Of a stretch of DNA of 64,000 nt, positions 1-11,031 are shown piece after piece. Origin of the DNA: Albifimbria verrucaria (lineage: Eukaryota; Ascomycota; Sordariomycetes; Hypocreales; Stachybotryaceae); assembly GCA_020081605.1 (NCBI GenBank), contig JAHREC010000009.1:62001-126000 (forward strand), in the 5' to 3' direction. How positions within the stretch are numbered: the first letter of the stretch is position 1; each line of letters starts with the position of its first letter. Under the pieces are notes generated by a model. The model searched no databases and was not told where the DNA came from. It saw nothing but the letters and a program-made list of their open reading frames with translations. The position numbers and the translations under genes were made by a program.

Positions 1-69
1 TAATAGATAACACAAGCAGTTCGTAATCAAGGTTTTGCAGGATGATGAATTAACTATCATATCCCTATC

Positions 70-115
70 TCTTTTCTCATCTATTATCCTGTATCCACCC
101 CGCAGTTGCCCGATT
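70..115. repeat. 46-bp dispersed repeat, copy 1
   Basis: This 46-bp stretch recurs at 8876-8921 in the same orientation with only two differences, both C/T transitions. Here it lies just before a possible 3' exon; at the other site it lies just downstream of the small secreted protein gene on the minus strand. The flanks do not match, so it marks an old duplication or rearrangement junction. Confidence 0.8.
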
Positions 116-126
116 CCTCGTCACAG

Positions 127-251
127 GTACCTACATTGCCGACTGCAGACTCGACGATGAACAGTGTGCAGAATTCGCGAGAAATACAACATTCGCAGAG
201 AGACTTTGGAAGCTGAGAGAAGAGCTGGTCAAGCAAACCTTTCATGCCTAG
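127..251 (+). CDS. Possible 3' terminal exon of a gene starting left of the window
   Basis: A good acceptor (cctcgtcacag) is followed by an open frame of about 40 codons ending in TAG. It reads TYIADCRLDDEQCAEF and continues with a charged, helical stretch (RLWKLREELVKQ). Two cysteines are present. The upstream exons would lie in or left of the first 100 bases and cannot be seen. The family is not recognised. The residue composition looks protein-like, but this could be chance, and no ATG supports an independent start. Confidence 0.3.
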
Positions 252-836
252 ATAATCTGCGGGGCTCATGGTCTGGTTGCTTGCCTAAGGCGATCCGAGA
301 CACGACAAGTCAGATAGATAGCTTAGACACTTATCTAATTATCCTTGCTTGCCTTCAAACTTTGTTTATCTAGTGAAGCCATCATCGAACTGATAGTTTT
401 GCGGTCTTCCTTATCGTGACGGTTGAAATGCTCCTCTATACAGTAAATCCGCATCCCCTGTCTTCCACTTGACATGATATGGGGACCATTAGCAACCCTA
501 CAATATGCCAGTTACGTATATTGAGCTATCCATACTCTGTTGGGGCATACTAGAAGCCAAGGCACAGCACTTCTCTCCACCACGCTTGCCACTTACATTT
601 CAAAGTTCCCTGCTCATGTAGGCTGCTTATCCCCATGCAAGTGACTACTTTAGCGTAGCATAAGATGCTCCACAACGCTACTCGAAGGGTATTCAATTAG
701 GCTTGTTGTTGCTAACCGAATCTCCTGGTCGATGTCATTTACAAGAGAAAATGCTGCCCCTATCGTCAGACTCCACGGGAAGCTTCTTCAATTTATTCCG
801 TCGAGACGGAACTTCACTCAGGGTCTCACAACCATC
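252..836. other. Intergenic, no gene seen
   Basis: About 585 bases of ordinary composition with only short open frames and no recognisable protein similarity or RNA. The last part is the presumed promoter and 5' leader of the SDR gene; an upstream in-frame ATG at 732 exists, but the conserved N-terminus of the family begins at the ATG at 837. Confidence 0.5.
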
Positions 837-1883
837 ATGGCCTCTTACCAGCAAGTCCGTGACCAGCTTCCCAGCATCAGGCGCTTTGGGCCTGGCCTTG
901 TTGGAGTATTTGGTTAGTAGTGCGCGAGCAAAGCTTCCAATAGCTAACGCCTAATTCGGAGTCAGCTGGAGGCACCAGCGGCATCGGCGAAAGCACCGCC
1001 AGAGAGTTCGTCCGCTACGCGACCAGCCAACAGGATGCACTGCGAATCCAGGACGAGTTACGACAAATCAATTCCGACAGCGACGTGCGATTCGTTCTGA
1101 CCGACCTATCTCTACTTTGCAACGTGGATAAAGTATGTCAGGAGATAAAGGCACATGAGCCCAAGATCAATCTTCTTTGCCTGAGCGCTGGCATTTTCCA
1201 CTTCCGTGGCCGAGAAGGTGAATCATGGTGCCGCAGCTATCACCTAGCACCGCTGCTAACTGGACCTAATGTGTAGAGACAAGCGAAGGCCTTGATCGAA
1301 AGCTTTCTTTGGATTTTTATTCTCGTTTACGCTTCGCCGAGAATCTCTTACCTGAACTGAGACAGGCCGTAGCTGGCTCCGAGCTATACGCGCCACTAGC
1401 AAGCGTGATTACGGTATTAGGGGAGGGTTCGAATCGACGATTGATGTATCCAATCTTCCTCTTGAGCGGGACTATACGACAAGCTCTTCAGTGAAACAAG
1501 CAGTAACCATGACTACATTATGCTTCGAACGTCTGGCGACATCGCCGGAAAATGAAGGCATTTCCTTTTTCCACACGAGCCCAGGTATGGTCCGTACAAA
1601 CGGTCATCGCGAGTTAGGCACTATGTTCAAGACTCTTGTCGTTGTATTCTCGTGGGCATTCACCTTTTTGATAGTTCCAGTCCGAGAGTGTGGCAAGAGG
1701 CATCTATGGACTGTGACTAGTGACGCATTCTCCGCAAGAGGCTTGCATCTTGTTGGGAAGAGATGCGAGAAAGTTGATTCTAGTAAAGTTTTGAGTCAGC
1801 TTCAGAGAGATGGGACATACGATGCGGTTTGGCAGCATACCCGAATAGTCTACCAAATGATAAGCAGCAACGGCGAGTCGTAG
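837..1883 (+). CDS. Short-chain dehydrogenase/reductase (SDR), frame broken once and with an internal deletion
   Basis: Predicted NAD(P)-dependent oxidoreductase. Exon 1 ends after the MASYQQVRDQLPSIRR N-terminus; intron 913-965 is followed by the Rossmann cofactor motif GGTSGIGEST. Exon 2 carries INLLCLSAG, the NAG-like strand-4 motif; intron 1218-1276 leads to TSEGLDRKLSLDFYSRLR. The third exon continues to VKQAVTMTTLCFERLA and FFHTSPGMVRTN. Two faults are visible. Between RYATSQ and QDALRIQ about 8-10 codons expected for the second beta strand (usually containing a VGR motif) are missing in frame. At 1425-1427 one base is lacking in a G run, which shifts the frame. The deletion removes part of the cofactor-binding fold, so activity is doubtful even if the frameshift is an assembly error. 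Confidence 0.75.
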
Positions 1884-2052
1884 GACTATACTTAACCCAA
1901 TCGATACACCATCATCCTGTTTCTATTCCAAGAGTTCAATTAGTATACCATGTTTGCAAGAGGAAAAAAGAAAATCTCATCAGTACTTGCATAAGACTAA
2001 AACTAGCGTCATAATAACCGCGCATGTTCGACGTGACTGACATTAGCAATGG

Positions 2053-2966
2053 TTAATCAAGAACGTATTCAAGGGGTTCTACCCCTCGCTTTGCCCTCCA
2101 GACCTTTGTGGCCTGCAAAATATCATTACAGCCCTTCAGTAAATGACCCCATCTTGTAGAAAACTCAGAGCTAAACTCCCACCCGTTTGCATCCCAACAA
2201 TCTCCCCATATTATCAATATTGAGCTATCCCTAGCGATGAAGTTGAGGAAATCGCAAACCAATTCATTGATCATTTCTTCTTCATCATATTGACCACTTT
2301 GGAGAGCCAAAAATATGTTGTTCCTCAGATTTGGAAATGGGAACAAATCCAGCCATGGGTGATGCTTGATTGTTCGTTGAAGGGCTGTAGGAGTAAGGCT
2401 AGCAGGGGCGCAGGGATGGGCTTTTGAGAATCAGAGCCCAGCCGAACAGCTGAGAATTATCATCGTCGCTTTCCAGGCATTCAACAGGGATATGCAAGAT
2501 CTGAGCATTTCGAGCCAATGCATTGAAGGCATTCAGGCGACTCAGGTTCGGGAGATTTTTGGGGATTGGCATGCGAACAGTCCAATCGGCTACAGCCTTT
2601 TCCAGGAACTCCGGGGCCTGACCTCGAATCCTGGGCACTTTAATAGATAAAATATTGGCATGTTTTGGACCAGCACCAAAGTCTGGTTTGTTTGCTCCAG
2701 TAGCCTGCAGACAACGTGAAGTGGGGCACCGATATTACGCGTCGCAGACCCTGAAGCATGAGTTGACTCCAAGGTTTTCAGGTGTGTTTTTCGTCCTTAT
2801 TACATGATTAGCATATAGTGTGATGGCAAGCCGATTTCTGCTTTCCATTAGACGCACAGTGGGCTCTCTGGTGCAGGCGATTTTGCCTTCTGCGCCTCTC
2901 TTTAGGATCCGCCACCTGAATCTAATCGTCCGTCTCATCCCAAGCTTGTGGCAGCTTCGGGCCCAT
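2053..2966 (-). pseudogene. bZIP transcription factor with DUF3425 domain, inactivated
   Basis: The order is typical of fungal bZIP-DUF3425 regulators. The N-terminus MGPKLPQAWDETDD is followed at once by TAG (2924-2922) where the family has a conserved Trp, then by the basic region DPKERRRRQNRLHQRAH. The C-terminal part reads KHHPWLDLFPFPNLRNN, ILIIWGDCWDANGWEFS and TRWGHLLKGC, all hallmarks of DUF3425. A second lesion, a frame change around 2375-2400, separates the middle from the C-terminal domain. The stop fits TGG to TAG, a G-to-A change of the RIP type. With a nonsense codon ahead of the DNA-binding region no functional regulator can be made from this reading. The leucine zipper is not clearly visible. 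Confidence 0.8.
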
Positions 2967-3622
2967 TGCGGCATTCCCTTCGGTAGTCAGCATCTTTGCT
3001 CAGAACACAGCTAAACGAGACTTCCATAAATTATCGGCATTAACGGGGAGTAAGCAAAGCCAGGGTCAGGTCGTGTGGTAGGACTCTACGTCGATGCAGG
3101 TTCGGCATGGGGCCGGAAAGGATTAAATCCACTTGCTTCTTCCCTAGTGTAGAAGTGGAGTCGGTGCGCCTAATGCAGACCGTTCTGCACACGACCTACT
3201 CGCGCCCACGCCACCTTTTTGCCTATGCTTTTCAATGCACCACCAGAGGCGATGCTAGTTCAGAAAGTGATTAGGTGTGACAACAATCGGGGTTGTTCTA
3301 TACCGGAGTATAGGGTAGGTAAATAATGCAATAATTTATCCTCAAACAAGAGGACTTATTTTAATTTAAAGTAATAATTATATAGTTATTATTAATCGAT
3401 TAAGATATCTTATAGGAGTATAGATTCTAAAGGTAGTTTAATAATTATATAGCTAATCCTTAGAATTTTATAACCTATAATCAATTTTTGCCCTTATAAT
3501 GGATAGGGAGTTATTATAGTAATAAGTGGAGTTTTGCTAGAACAGCCGAACAAGTAGTAATTGAAGGATACAGGTTGCGACTTTGGTCTCACAGTTAAGC
3601 TTTGCCGTGTAAATGGCAGCCA
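2967..3622. repeat. AT-rich degenerate repeat (about 3290-3540) and flanks
   Basis: The block from about 3290 begins with a GTTGTTCTATACC-like end and a GTAGGTAAATAAT motif, then runs into A/T-rich sequence with no coding potential. A related copy lies inverted at about 8560-8810 and another direct copy at about 39110-39310. This looks like a transposon remnant degraded by RIP. The part before 3290 is ordinary intergenic sequence. Confidence 0.6.
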
Positions 3623-4881
3623 CTAGACTTTATACACAAGTGCAACATTCGGCCCAACGCTCGAGTTACAGAAAGCCTCATATCCCTCTGTGACAGCCTC
3701 CATGCCTTCTCCCCATCGTGCCTCTAAGCCAGGAATGTTATTCTGCATGAAGTTCTTCAATGACTGATCTACCGCCTCGAAATATTTAGCCTCTCCGGTT
3801 TTCTTGATGACTACATCACGTAGTTGAGAAAAGTTGAACGGCACTCCGCCTAACCGAATCCCCGTTGTCACGGCGTTGGCAGTTGAACCCTCGATGACTT
3901 CGACCCCAATCATGGCAAAATGGAGGTGGGGATATACCGGTTTTAGTGTTGCGGCCCATTTGACACCGGCGCCTCCACGCCCACCAAAGTCGATGAGCAG
4001 AAGATTTCTGTCTTCCACAACGTCCCAAGATTTCAGCAGCCTGACAGGATCATCCTGGTTCGTCAAGATAGTCTCGTCGTACAGCCTTGTGCCCTTTACG
4101 AAGTCAATCGAATGTGCACTGGCGACACCAACGATCTTTCTAGGGTTGGCGCCTCCTTCAGGCCGCTCCTTTCGTAACATCCAAGCGAATGCCAGTGCAA
4201 TTTTCGAGCCCGGCGCGAGCACAAGGACAACAGAGTCAGTGAGATCTGTCCCCTTAGTGCTAAACGATGTATCTAGCCCGCTTAGTGCGACGCTAAGCTC
4301 AGGACGAGGACAGTATGCCCATGCATTTAGCACGTACGCCGACTCATGCATGATGCGAAACGCGGTACTAAATGCTAATGCGGGAGATCCGCTCGCGATC
4401 TCATCAGCTAAGAGTTCTGGTTCTGGGTGAAGTATGTAGCGGTTGTACGTAGCTAGAAGGTGCTGCCGGGCTGCATCTATCGCGAGGATGTGTCTTTGCA
4501 CGCCAGGACTGGTTTTCACTGTGATGTCGAAAGGCAGTGTCCCGATTGGGAGATACCCGTAGACATACGTGTTCTTGCTCACGCCTGGAAATGTTGACTC
4601 GATGACTCGCCCATAACCCCAGCTGTTAATGCGGCCGTATTTAGAGGGATCACTGTACGGCGCCGGGGTGCTACTGGGCAGTGGGTGGACCGACCATGAG
4701 GATAACACCTCGCTCTTGGTGGCATTTGCTATGGTATTAAGGGAGATTGTGAGAACTACTGTCCTGATTCGAAGAGAGGAACCCTTTAGCGGCGGGAGGG
4801 TACAGCGTCTGGGATTGAGACGAGGGCTTGGGTAAAGTATTTCTTTTTATCTAAGATCTGGATTTGAGGAATTTCAGACAT
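3623..4881 (-). CDS. DUF2855 family protein (MDR-like enzyme of unknown substrate)
   Basis: The main frame, 4708 to 3623, is open for 361 codons and matches the DUF2855 family throughout: GRINSWGYGRVIES, VYGYLPIGTLPFDI, LATYNRYILHPEPELLADE, a DSVVLVLAPGSKIALAFAW segment resembling a nucleotide-binding turn, and the C-terminal SSVGPNVALVYKV. The family is about 360-400 residues long and is distantly MDR-like; its substrate is unknown. The natural start is probably the ATG at 4881 (MSEIPQIQILDKKKYF). Between that and the main frame a single base is missing in the G run at 4794-4796 (C run on the coding strand), after which the frame continues SSLRIRTVVLT. Apart from that the gene is undamaged. 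Confidence 0.8.
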
Positions 4882-5461
4882 ATTGTAGAAGGTATTGGGG
4901 TCCCTGATGATAATAGTGTGCAGACAGGCTGTCTAATACAAACTTAAGCCATCTGCGACATCTCTTATTATAACCCCGACACCACAGCATAAAGACCGCA
5001 TCAAAACATGAATCAGCAGTTCGGATAACCTACACGTACCAACGAGGACGATCAACACCGGCGTGTGAGTCAGAGCTTCGTACTAGTGTGATAAAAAGAG
5101 GCTCGAAAAGTCTCATAGGAGGAGCCCGAAATTGCGCAACATCTCGGTGAATTCCTAAAGTGGTAATGCAATTCCAACTCAAGTCGATTCTCTGAGCAGA
5201 CTGGCACGTGGGAAAGGATTAGGCAGCAATACCGTCCGTCTTGACTTGGGTACGCCGGGATTAGCGGGGAATGCTGCCAGCTCTACCTTCACGGATATCA
5301 CTTCCAGCCATTACAATGGCTTTTCTACTTCGCTTAAACTCCTCCTCTCACAATACTCGAGTTCAGTAACGGCAGTTGTTTTCGGCTCCCGACCGACTCC
5401 CGACAGACCCCATGCGATGACGAACTTAGTCCACTATGCGATATGTGGAATGTAGCCTTAA
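4882..5461. other. Intergenic, no gene seen
   Basis: The sequence holds no convincing coding frame. It contains the divergent upstream regions of the DUF2855 gene and the HET relic. A 69-codon open frame at 5246-5455 has no recognisable motifs and is treated as chance. Confidence 0.5.
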
Positions 5462-6393
5462 TGGCAAATTCAGCTCAACTGAGCACCTAACCGGCAATAT
5501 TCCCTCTTATACTATCCTATCACACAGATAGGGACCTAATACCGAAGAAGCCACATATAGGAATTTAATTGACAATGCCGGTAAAGGAAAAGCTGGCTAT
5601 GCGAAGCTAAGTTTTTACGCGAAACAAGCAAACCGTGGCGGCCTTCGATATTTCTCAGTGGACACTTACTGTATCGATAAATCGAATAGTAAGGAGGTTC
5701 AAGAATTGATAAAATCGATGTTTCAATGCTACCGCAATGCAGCTCGATAGCTGCCGGATGTTTCGGCTAGTATCAATCAATTCCAGTCGTCGTAGGAGCC
5801 AGCTTTTCGAGCGAATGGTGCATCCGAGGCTGGACGCTGCAAGAACTTATAATGCCATCATCAGTCGAATTATTTTCGAAGGAGAGCCTCCGAGTTGGCG
5901 ATAAGGCGTCTCTTAAGCCAGAATTAACGAGATAACAAGAATCGCTCTTCTGGCACTTCAACGAACGCCGCTTTCTCAGTGTGAAATTGGGGAGCATTTT
6001 AAATGGGCAGAGAGACGGCAGACCAGCGGTTAGAAAGACAGGGCGTATCGCCTCCTAGGCATCTTGCGTACATGTATGCCTCTTATATACGGCGAAGGGA
6101 AAGCAAACGCAATTCGTCGGCTCAGAAAAGAGGTTGCTGAAGTCGACGACCGCAGCTATGCCCTTAATTACCAACTGTCAGGTAAAGAGGAAAAATGCCG
6201 CCAGTTGTTCCGCCTTGCACTCATGACAAAGATGGGACATACGAATGGCATAAGGGACCACGTCAAGGACAGGGCCGAAAGCATATGCGAATGGTTCCTT
6301 ATCTCATTGAATGTGCGAAGGCTCCATTTAGGTATCGAACATGGATCTGATCCAATTATAACTGGGGACAACCTAGGGACTTTAGCTAGCTAG
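5462..6393 (+). pseudogene. HET-domain protein relic, probably the N-terminus of a HET-NACHT NLR
   Basis: HET domains trigger heterokaryon incompatibility and innate-like cell death in fungi. The relic begins with the HET core YTILSHR followed by TAG (5529-5531) in place of the invariant Trp of SHRWG. It continues with GYAKLSFYAKQANRGGLRYF, VDTYCIDKSNS (the usual VDTCCID has become VDTYCID) and MFQCYRNAAR, then another stop. Shifted frames give GWTLQELIMPSSVELFS and DRAYRLLGI, and 6064-6393 reads MPLIYGEGKANAIRRLRKEV. The tail, RAESICEWFLISLN then DPIITGDNLGTLAS, resembles the HET-NACHT linker and stops where a P-loop (ADPGCGKS-like) would be expected. Several nonsense and frame changes make this a dead gene. 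Confidence 0.8.
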
Positions 6394-6699
6394 TAAATTA
6401 GCTGGTGATAGAAGTCCCAGCATTTAGTGATTTTACGAAGATCTACATGGCATATTCAACATCGATAGAGCAATACTAAGTTACTTTATGTACCCAAATG
6501 TTGTCTAAGACGTTGCGGAGACTGGTACGGTGTTGGAGCCTTCGTACATTCTATGAGATACACAAAACTACCTAAGTGATCATGAATTATAGGCGGCAAG
6601 TGCATATTACTTATCTATAAGGATCATGATTAAAACACCGTACGCTAAGCACTTTTTGCCCTCCTACACCAACCTTTCTGTAAGAAGCCCTTCGTAGTT
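6394..6699. other. Intergenic, no gene seen
   Basis: A 306-base gap between the HET relic and the chromodomain scrap. It contains only short open frames and no recognisable motif. Confidence 0.4.
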
Positions 6700-6828
6700 A
6701 TGCGAAAGCAATCGATCTTCAAGTTCAAAATCCAGTGGGTGGGATATCCGGCCAACGAAGCCAATACTACCTGGGAAAAAGAGTCGAAATTGAGTACCTA
6801 TACCAAGGAGTTACTAGACGGATACTAG
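6700..6828 (+). mobile_element. Chromodomain fragment, probably from a Ty3/gypsy (chromovirus) integrase
   Basis: A 42-codon frame reads FKFKIQWVGYPANEANTTW and ends LSTYTKELLDGY before TAG. This is the second half of a chromodomain (KFxVQWxGYP...TWE...ELLxxY). In fungi such isolated chromodomains mostly come from the integrase C-terminus of chromoviral Ty3/gypsy retrotransposons. No reverse transcriptase, RNase H or LTR is recognisable beside it, so it is a fragment. It could instead be a scrap of a host chromodomain gene. Confidence 0.6.
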
Positions 6829-7862
6829 GCGTCGAAGGGTGGTCGAAACAGTTTCTCGTGAAGCATCGCAAGGGTAAAGAGGAAGCACTTGGGCCCTGGG
6901 TGCAAAGCGCAAGAGGTCACTTTCGACAAGCTGATATCAAAATTGAAGAACTAGGAGTTTCGCTTCTGATTATTGTTACCGTATTAATAGCAGAGACCCA
7001 CCTCCAGCCCAGATCACCCCCGATGCCAAGACGATCAGGACTCACAGTGTGTATGGCTGACCTGCACCGTGCTACCGTCATTGCACAGCCAATGAGGGTA
7101 TGACTCAGAGAGAAGACAACATATTATTATAGAATATGTTGAGTTCTAGAACCTGGTCCATCAACCCAATTTTCAGGGTTGCCTCGTAACTGCTTGTGAA
7201 GTGTCATCTCGTTGATGGAGGTTGCACCTGGGCTCCATGAAAGCTCATCAATAAGCCTTCCACAAGATAATCTCAACTGGTGCTAGATACCCCGGCCGCT
7301 AAAGATACACTACTCCAGAGGGCGAGGCTAGGCTATTATTTTTATATAAGGTAGTCTCCGGGGTTGCATAAGCATAAAACTTCTGTCTCAACGTGTTGCA
7401 ATCTAACCCCTCGATATGTTTCTGAAGACTCGAGGCTTTCAAATGAGGGAAATATATTTATTCCCGTAAACTTATATGCGTCTTCACCGCTGTTTCCACT
7501 GTATTCCTTAACTAAAATATTTTCACTGGGCTGTAACAGAGGTTGTGTCGAATAAGCGAAATGATTAAGTTAATCCCAGACTCTATCAAACGCGTAACAG
7601 CGCTCTCGACACCAGGCATGGGATTTAGGACATGACATTTCGGAGACATAGAACAAGCTATTATAAACCACATCTTGACGTTGCAAAGATCTAAACACGC
7701 AGAGCAGGTCGTAGACGCTTATGCAAAAGATAGAAACGTTACACGCCAGTAGGCTTTCACATTATATGCTTGAAGTTATAATCGAGTGCGATTGAGCGTA
7801 TCCCCTGCCGTTCCAAGAACCCAAGAACTGTTCAAACATGAAGCCATTGCCCCTTTTCATGC
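6829..7862. other. Intergenic, no gene seen
   Basis: An open frame of 122 codons overlaps the chromodomain scrap (6735-7103), but it is the wrong frame for the recognisable protein and shows no motif of its own. The rest holds only short open frames. It may be degenerate transposon body. Confidence 0.4.
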
Positions 7863-8075
7863 CCCTCCCACAGCTAAATGCATCGAGTTCCACACGGCAA
7901 CTCAATCGCACGCATAACTAAATCAGGTGACCAAGCGGATAGTGTGAAACTATCCATGTATCCTCGGTCCATTATAGATTTCCCCGTCTCACTGCTAAAT
8001 GTAGTGTGATCCTTTGGGTCAGCCCATCGCACGCATTACCAAGTTGGGTAATGAGGTCCATGTTTGATACTATGC
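7863..8075. repeat. Diverged tandem duplication, unit about 100-113 bp
   Basis: Two adjacent segments share an ordered set of short blocks: GCTAAATG, then a TCC, then CGCACGCAT, then ACxAA, GGT and ACTAT. They start near 7870 and near 7985. Identity is modest, so this is an old tandem duplication. No protein is encoded. Confidence 0.4.
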
Positions 8076-8875
8076 TTGTCTCACTAGCCTGTTGTCTCCT
8101 TGATGCAGGTAAGCTGCAGACTAAGTGAAAGCCCCATAATATCTTAGTGATAGATCGGCATATTAAGTGACTTCTTGAGCCCCTCACCACCAAAAACACT
8201 AGGCAGGGTATTATAACCCAAGCTGATGGTTATGATTGAAGAGGAACGGAACATCGATAGGCCGAATTGGTTATATAAGATGCTATATAGGAATATAAAC
8301 GAATACCCCCACCGCTAGGCAACCGACCCCGAAGTAAAGATAAAGCTATAAGAATTATCTAAAGATAATATAAAGCCTAATTAAGGATATATACTAAATA
8401 GAAATCTAAGATATCTTAACTATAGATTAAAGAATTTAAAAAAAGAGTAAAGTATAAAAAGAATCTTATTATATATTTATTTATATTTATTAATTAAATA
8501 AAAGACTATAAGAGAGTTTAATATAATAAAATATCTTAGAATATTGAATAGTATAGTATAATAGAGCATTTTAAAGTATAATTATTAATATATAAATACG
8601 GAGTTTTCTTTTGGTTATTAGTTAATAGAGTATTAGCTATTAATAATATAAAGTTATTAAGCTACCTTTAATTAGATTCCTTATAAATAGTTATTTAATT
8701 AATTTTAATTATATGAATATTGCTTTAATTTAAAGTAAACCCTGTTATTTATTCAAAGATAATTATTTAAATTATTTACCTACCTTATTATATGGTATAG
8801 AAGAACTCCTGATCGTCACGCATAGTTCTAGGAAAGGCTCATATACTAAAGGTCTTTTAGCTATCTTATCCTTCC
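8076..8875. repeat. AT-rich degenerate repeat, inverted relative to the 3.3-kb copy
   Basis: From about 8340 to 8810 the sequence is almost pure A/T. Read on the minus strand, 8810 to 8560 begins with GTTCTTCTATACC and GTAGGTAAATAAT and matches the start of the 3.3-kb block, then matches the 39.1-kb block through TATTATTAATAGCTAATA. It is a RIP-type relic of the same element in the opposite orientation. Confidence 0.65.
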
Positions 8876-8921
8876 TCTTTTCTCATCTACTATCCTGTAT
8901 CCACCCCGCAGTTGCCTGATT
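8876..8921. repeat. 46-bp dispersed repeat, copy 2
   Basis: Matches 70-115 at 44 of 46 positions in the same orientation. It sits immediately 3' of the stop codon of the minus-strand small secreted protein gene. Confidence 0.8.
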
Positions 8922-8931
8922 TTCACGCTCA

Positions 8932-9441
8932 CTAGAGGCGGTTGTCGGTGTCGCAACCAGTGATAGTCCGGAACCAAGACAAGGTCCCCTGAACGGAATC
9001 TATCCAAGCCCTGAAAGGTAGTTATTAGAATGGAAGCTCGACATATTGCTAGTAAGTACTTACCTTTGTCCTGCAGGGCCTCGGGCGTAGCTACCATCAA
9101 CGTAGATAGCTCCATCTACCCAGCCGCACTGTGGGTTCACAGTCAAAGCACCAACGGAATTCTTCCAGCGGTTGCAGAAGAGATCGGCGTTATAGTCATT
9201 GCGAGGAGTTGTAATGAGGTGTCCTCGATACCTGTCCAGGCCGGACTCAACCCAGTTGTTGGCGTAGTTAACCTCCAGCTTGCAGTTTGCGCGCTTGACT
9301 TCAGAAGCTGTGAGTCTTTAGTATAAAGAAAGAGGGCTGAAGCATTAGCCACTCACCAGAAATATCACCAGCTGGTGTAGCCGTAACTCCGGTGATGAAA
9401 GAGATGGCCAGGGCAGCCTGGGTAAAAATCGTGAACTTCAT
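8932..9441 (-). CDS. Small secreted protein, paralogue 1, three exons, Kex2-type site
   Basis: Exons are 9441-9357, 9307-9064 and 9010-8932, giving 135 residues with canonical GT-AG introns. The product starts with a signal peptide (MKFTIFTQAALAISF, then TGVTA), has a short propeptide ending in the dibasic VKR, and a mature part that begins ANCKLEVNYANNW. Further marks are LDRYRGHLITTPRNDYN, NPQCGWVDG, a YARGPAGQR turn and TGCDTDNRL at the C-terminus. The mature part has four cysteines (two CC pairs would be possible). The same layout, intron phases and 79-nt last exon are found in the divergent gene at 11032-11551. The frame is intact. Function is unknown; it is probably a secreted, Kex2-matured protein. 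Confidence 0.8.
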
Positions 9442-11031
9442 CTTAATGATAGATTAAGGTTGAATAGAGAAATAGAACTCGAGTGTGTTTGACTGTTTGA
9501 AAGGATGAGGATAGAGTGGTGAGGTGGAAAGTTTGATGAAGTGAACCAAGGCTCCTCTTTATACTTAATGAGAATCATAAACTACCCGTCTGATTACCCA
9601 GTGGTGCTCCAGACTTGCTGGATACATGTCTGGTTCCTTAACTTTCAGGCAAACTCACAATGGCGTGCTGTGGGGTTTCCAGGCGCAGGATCCTATTCAT
9701 CAATATCCCTAATTAGCTTCCTACAAGGGTCTCGAGTGGCGGTGAAGGTATTCTTATGGCTATTAATCTTGGCTGTGTGGCAAGGTTGATGAATAGCAGT
9801 ATCCACGTGTATCGCGAATAGCAGCGGATAGAGGTCACGCCTATGAGTGTAGGTATACAAAGTAGACAATATTCCCCCAGAATCGGGCAAAAGTATCCAT
9901 AATGAATCCCAGTCTAAAAGTCCTTCTTGGGACCAGATCCCGGAGGCTCAGCAAGCGGAAGAAACGCATGTGGAGATGCGAAACCTTGTTCATTGCCCAA
10001 TGCGCTCCAACAGAGCCCAAGCTCTGGAGACGAGTTGTGTGTGGGTCCGATACGAATCCCTACTAAGGAATTTATCCATTAGTAGGCATGCGTGCGAGGA
10101 CCACACACATCTTGACTTACGGGTAGATTCTATCAGGCAGGTTTACCGGTTTGCTTTGGCTGATATGCCGGGGCAAAGTAGGGTGATCTTACCCTACAGT
10201 ACCCGAAATCCTTCGACCGTACTCACAATATTCCGCAAGCATTTGGAAGCCTTCGGATTATCCATTACTACCTCAACCGCAAAAGTTTCCGAGACCAATC
10301 CTGACTTGCCCGGTTCCTCCAGACTAGATGGTTACTTGTCATAAGAGGAGGAGATTTGACTTTGTCCATCAATCCGATATGACTATTTTGGGTTGTTAAT
10401 TTACCCAGAGGTTGCAGTTTCCCAGCAGAAGTTAGCAGAGGCAAAAGGAACGTGCACAAGAGCATCAACACTTTACGTAAGGCGAATACCAGAGATGCCA
10501 TTTTCATACAATGTAATGTGCATGCGATGTTAATGGCATATTGTAAACATGGATAATGCCATGGGGCTAGATTTAGATCCATTGAAACCGGGGCATTAGT
10601 TGCAGGGTGGCGAGCAGGCACACCTTGTCAAGCTGTAGATTCCTGCAGGCGCGCAGTATCTACACGTCGATTGGTTGCTTTACGGGTTTGTACATCTACT
10701 CAAGAGCTGGAATGTGAGCAACTGGGTATTTCTAGGGGCTGTGGTTAATTAAAGAGGATGGAGGTTCAATACATCAAACAGCGCAGCAATCTGTTATTAA
10801 TGGAAATCTAGCTACTTCCATCCTAAAGTAGGAGATTGAGTTGCTCCGTGGATCTAAGGCCTACTAATGTACTGGGACTCGGCTGGTAGTTAAGGCCTTG
10901 ATATGCAATGAGTGATTTTGAATTACTATAAAGCCAATGCTTTGTTCCGTCAGTGCATTTTGAAAACCTCCTCTCTACTCAGCCTCGAAGCATATCATAC
11001 CAATTTCACCTTCTCAGCCGACTCTTTCAAA
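9442..11031. promoter_or_regulatory. Divergent intergenic region between the two small secreted protein genes
   Basis: About 1.6 kb separates the start codons of two head-to-head paralogues, so both promoters must lie here. The 60-100 bases upstream of each ATG are CT-rich on the coding strand, typical of fungal 5' leaders. Open frames inside (9541-9789 and 9970-10344 on plus, and 10504-10268 on minus starting MASLVFALRKVLMLL with a signal-like segment) have no recognisable family. The last might be a short secreted peptide fragment of 77 residues. Confidence 0.4.

Noticed and set aside
1427..1437. GGTTCGAATC, resembling the T-arm of a tRNA
   Set aside because: It lies inside the SDR coding sequence and no acceptor stem, D-arm or anticodon arm can be drawn around it.
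3834..4430. 198-codon open frame on the plus strand
   Set aside because: It is antisense to the DUF2855 gene, whose minus-strand frame is longer and matches a family throughout.
6735..7103. 122-codon open frame on the plus strand
   Set aside because: It overlaps the chromodomain fragment in another frame and has no recognisable motif.
9970..10344. 124-codon open frame on the plus strand
   Set aside because: No motif, splice context or signal peptide, and it lies in the divergent promoter region of two real genes.
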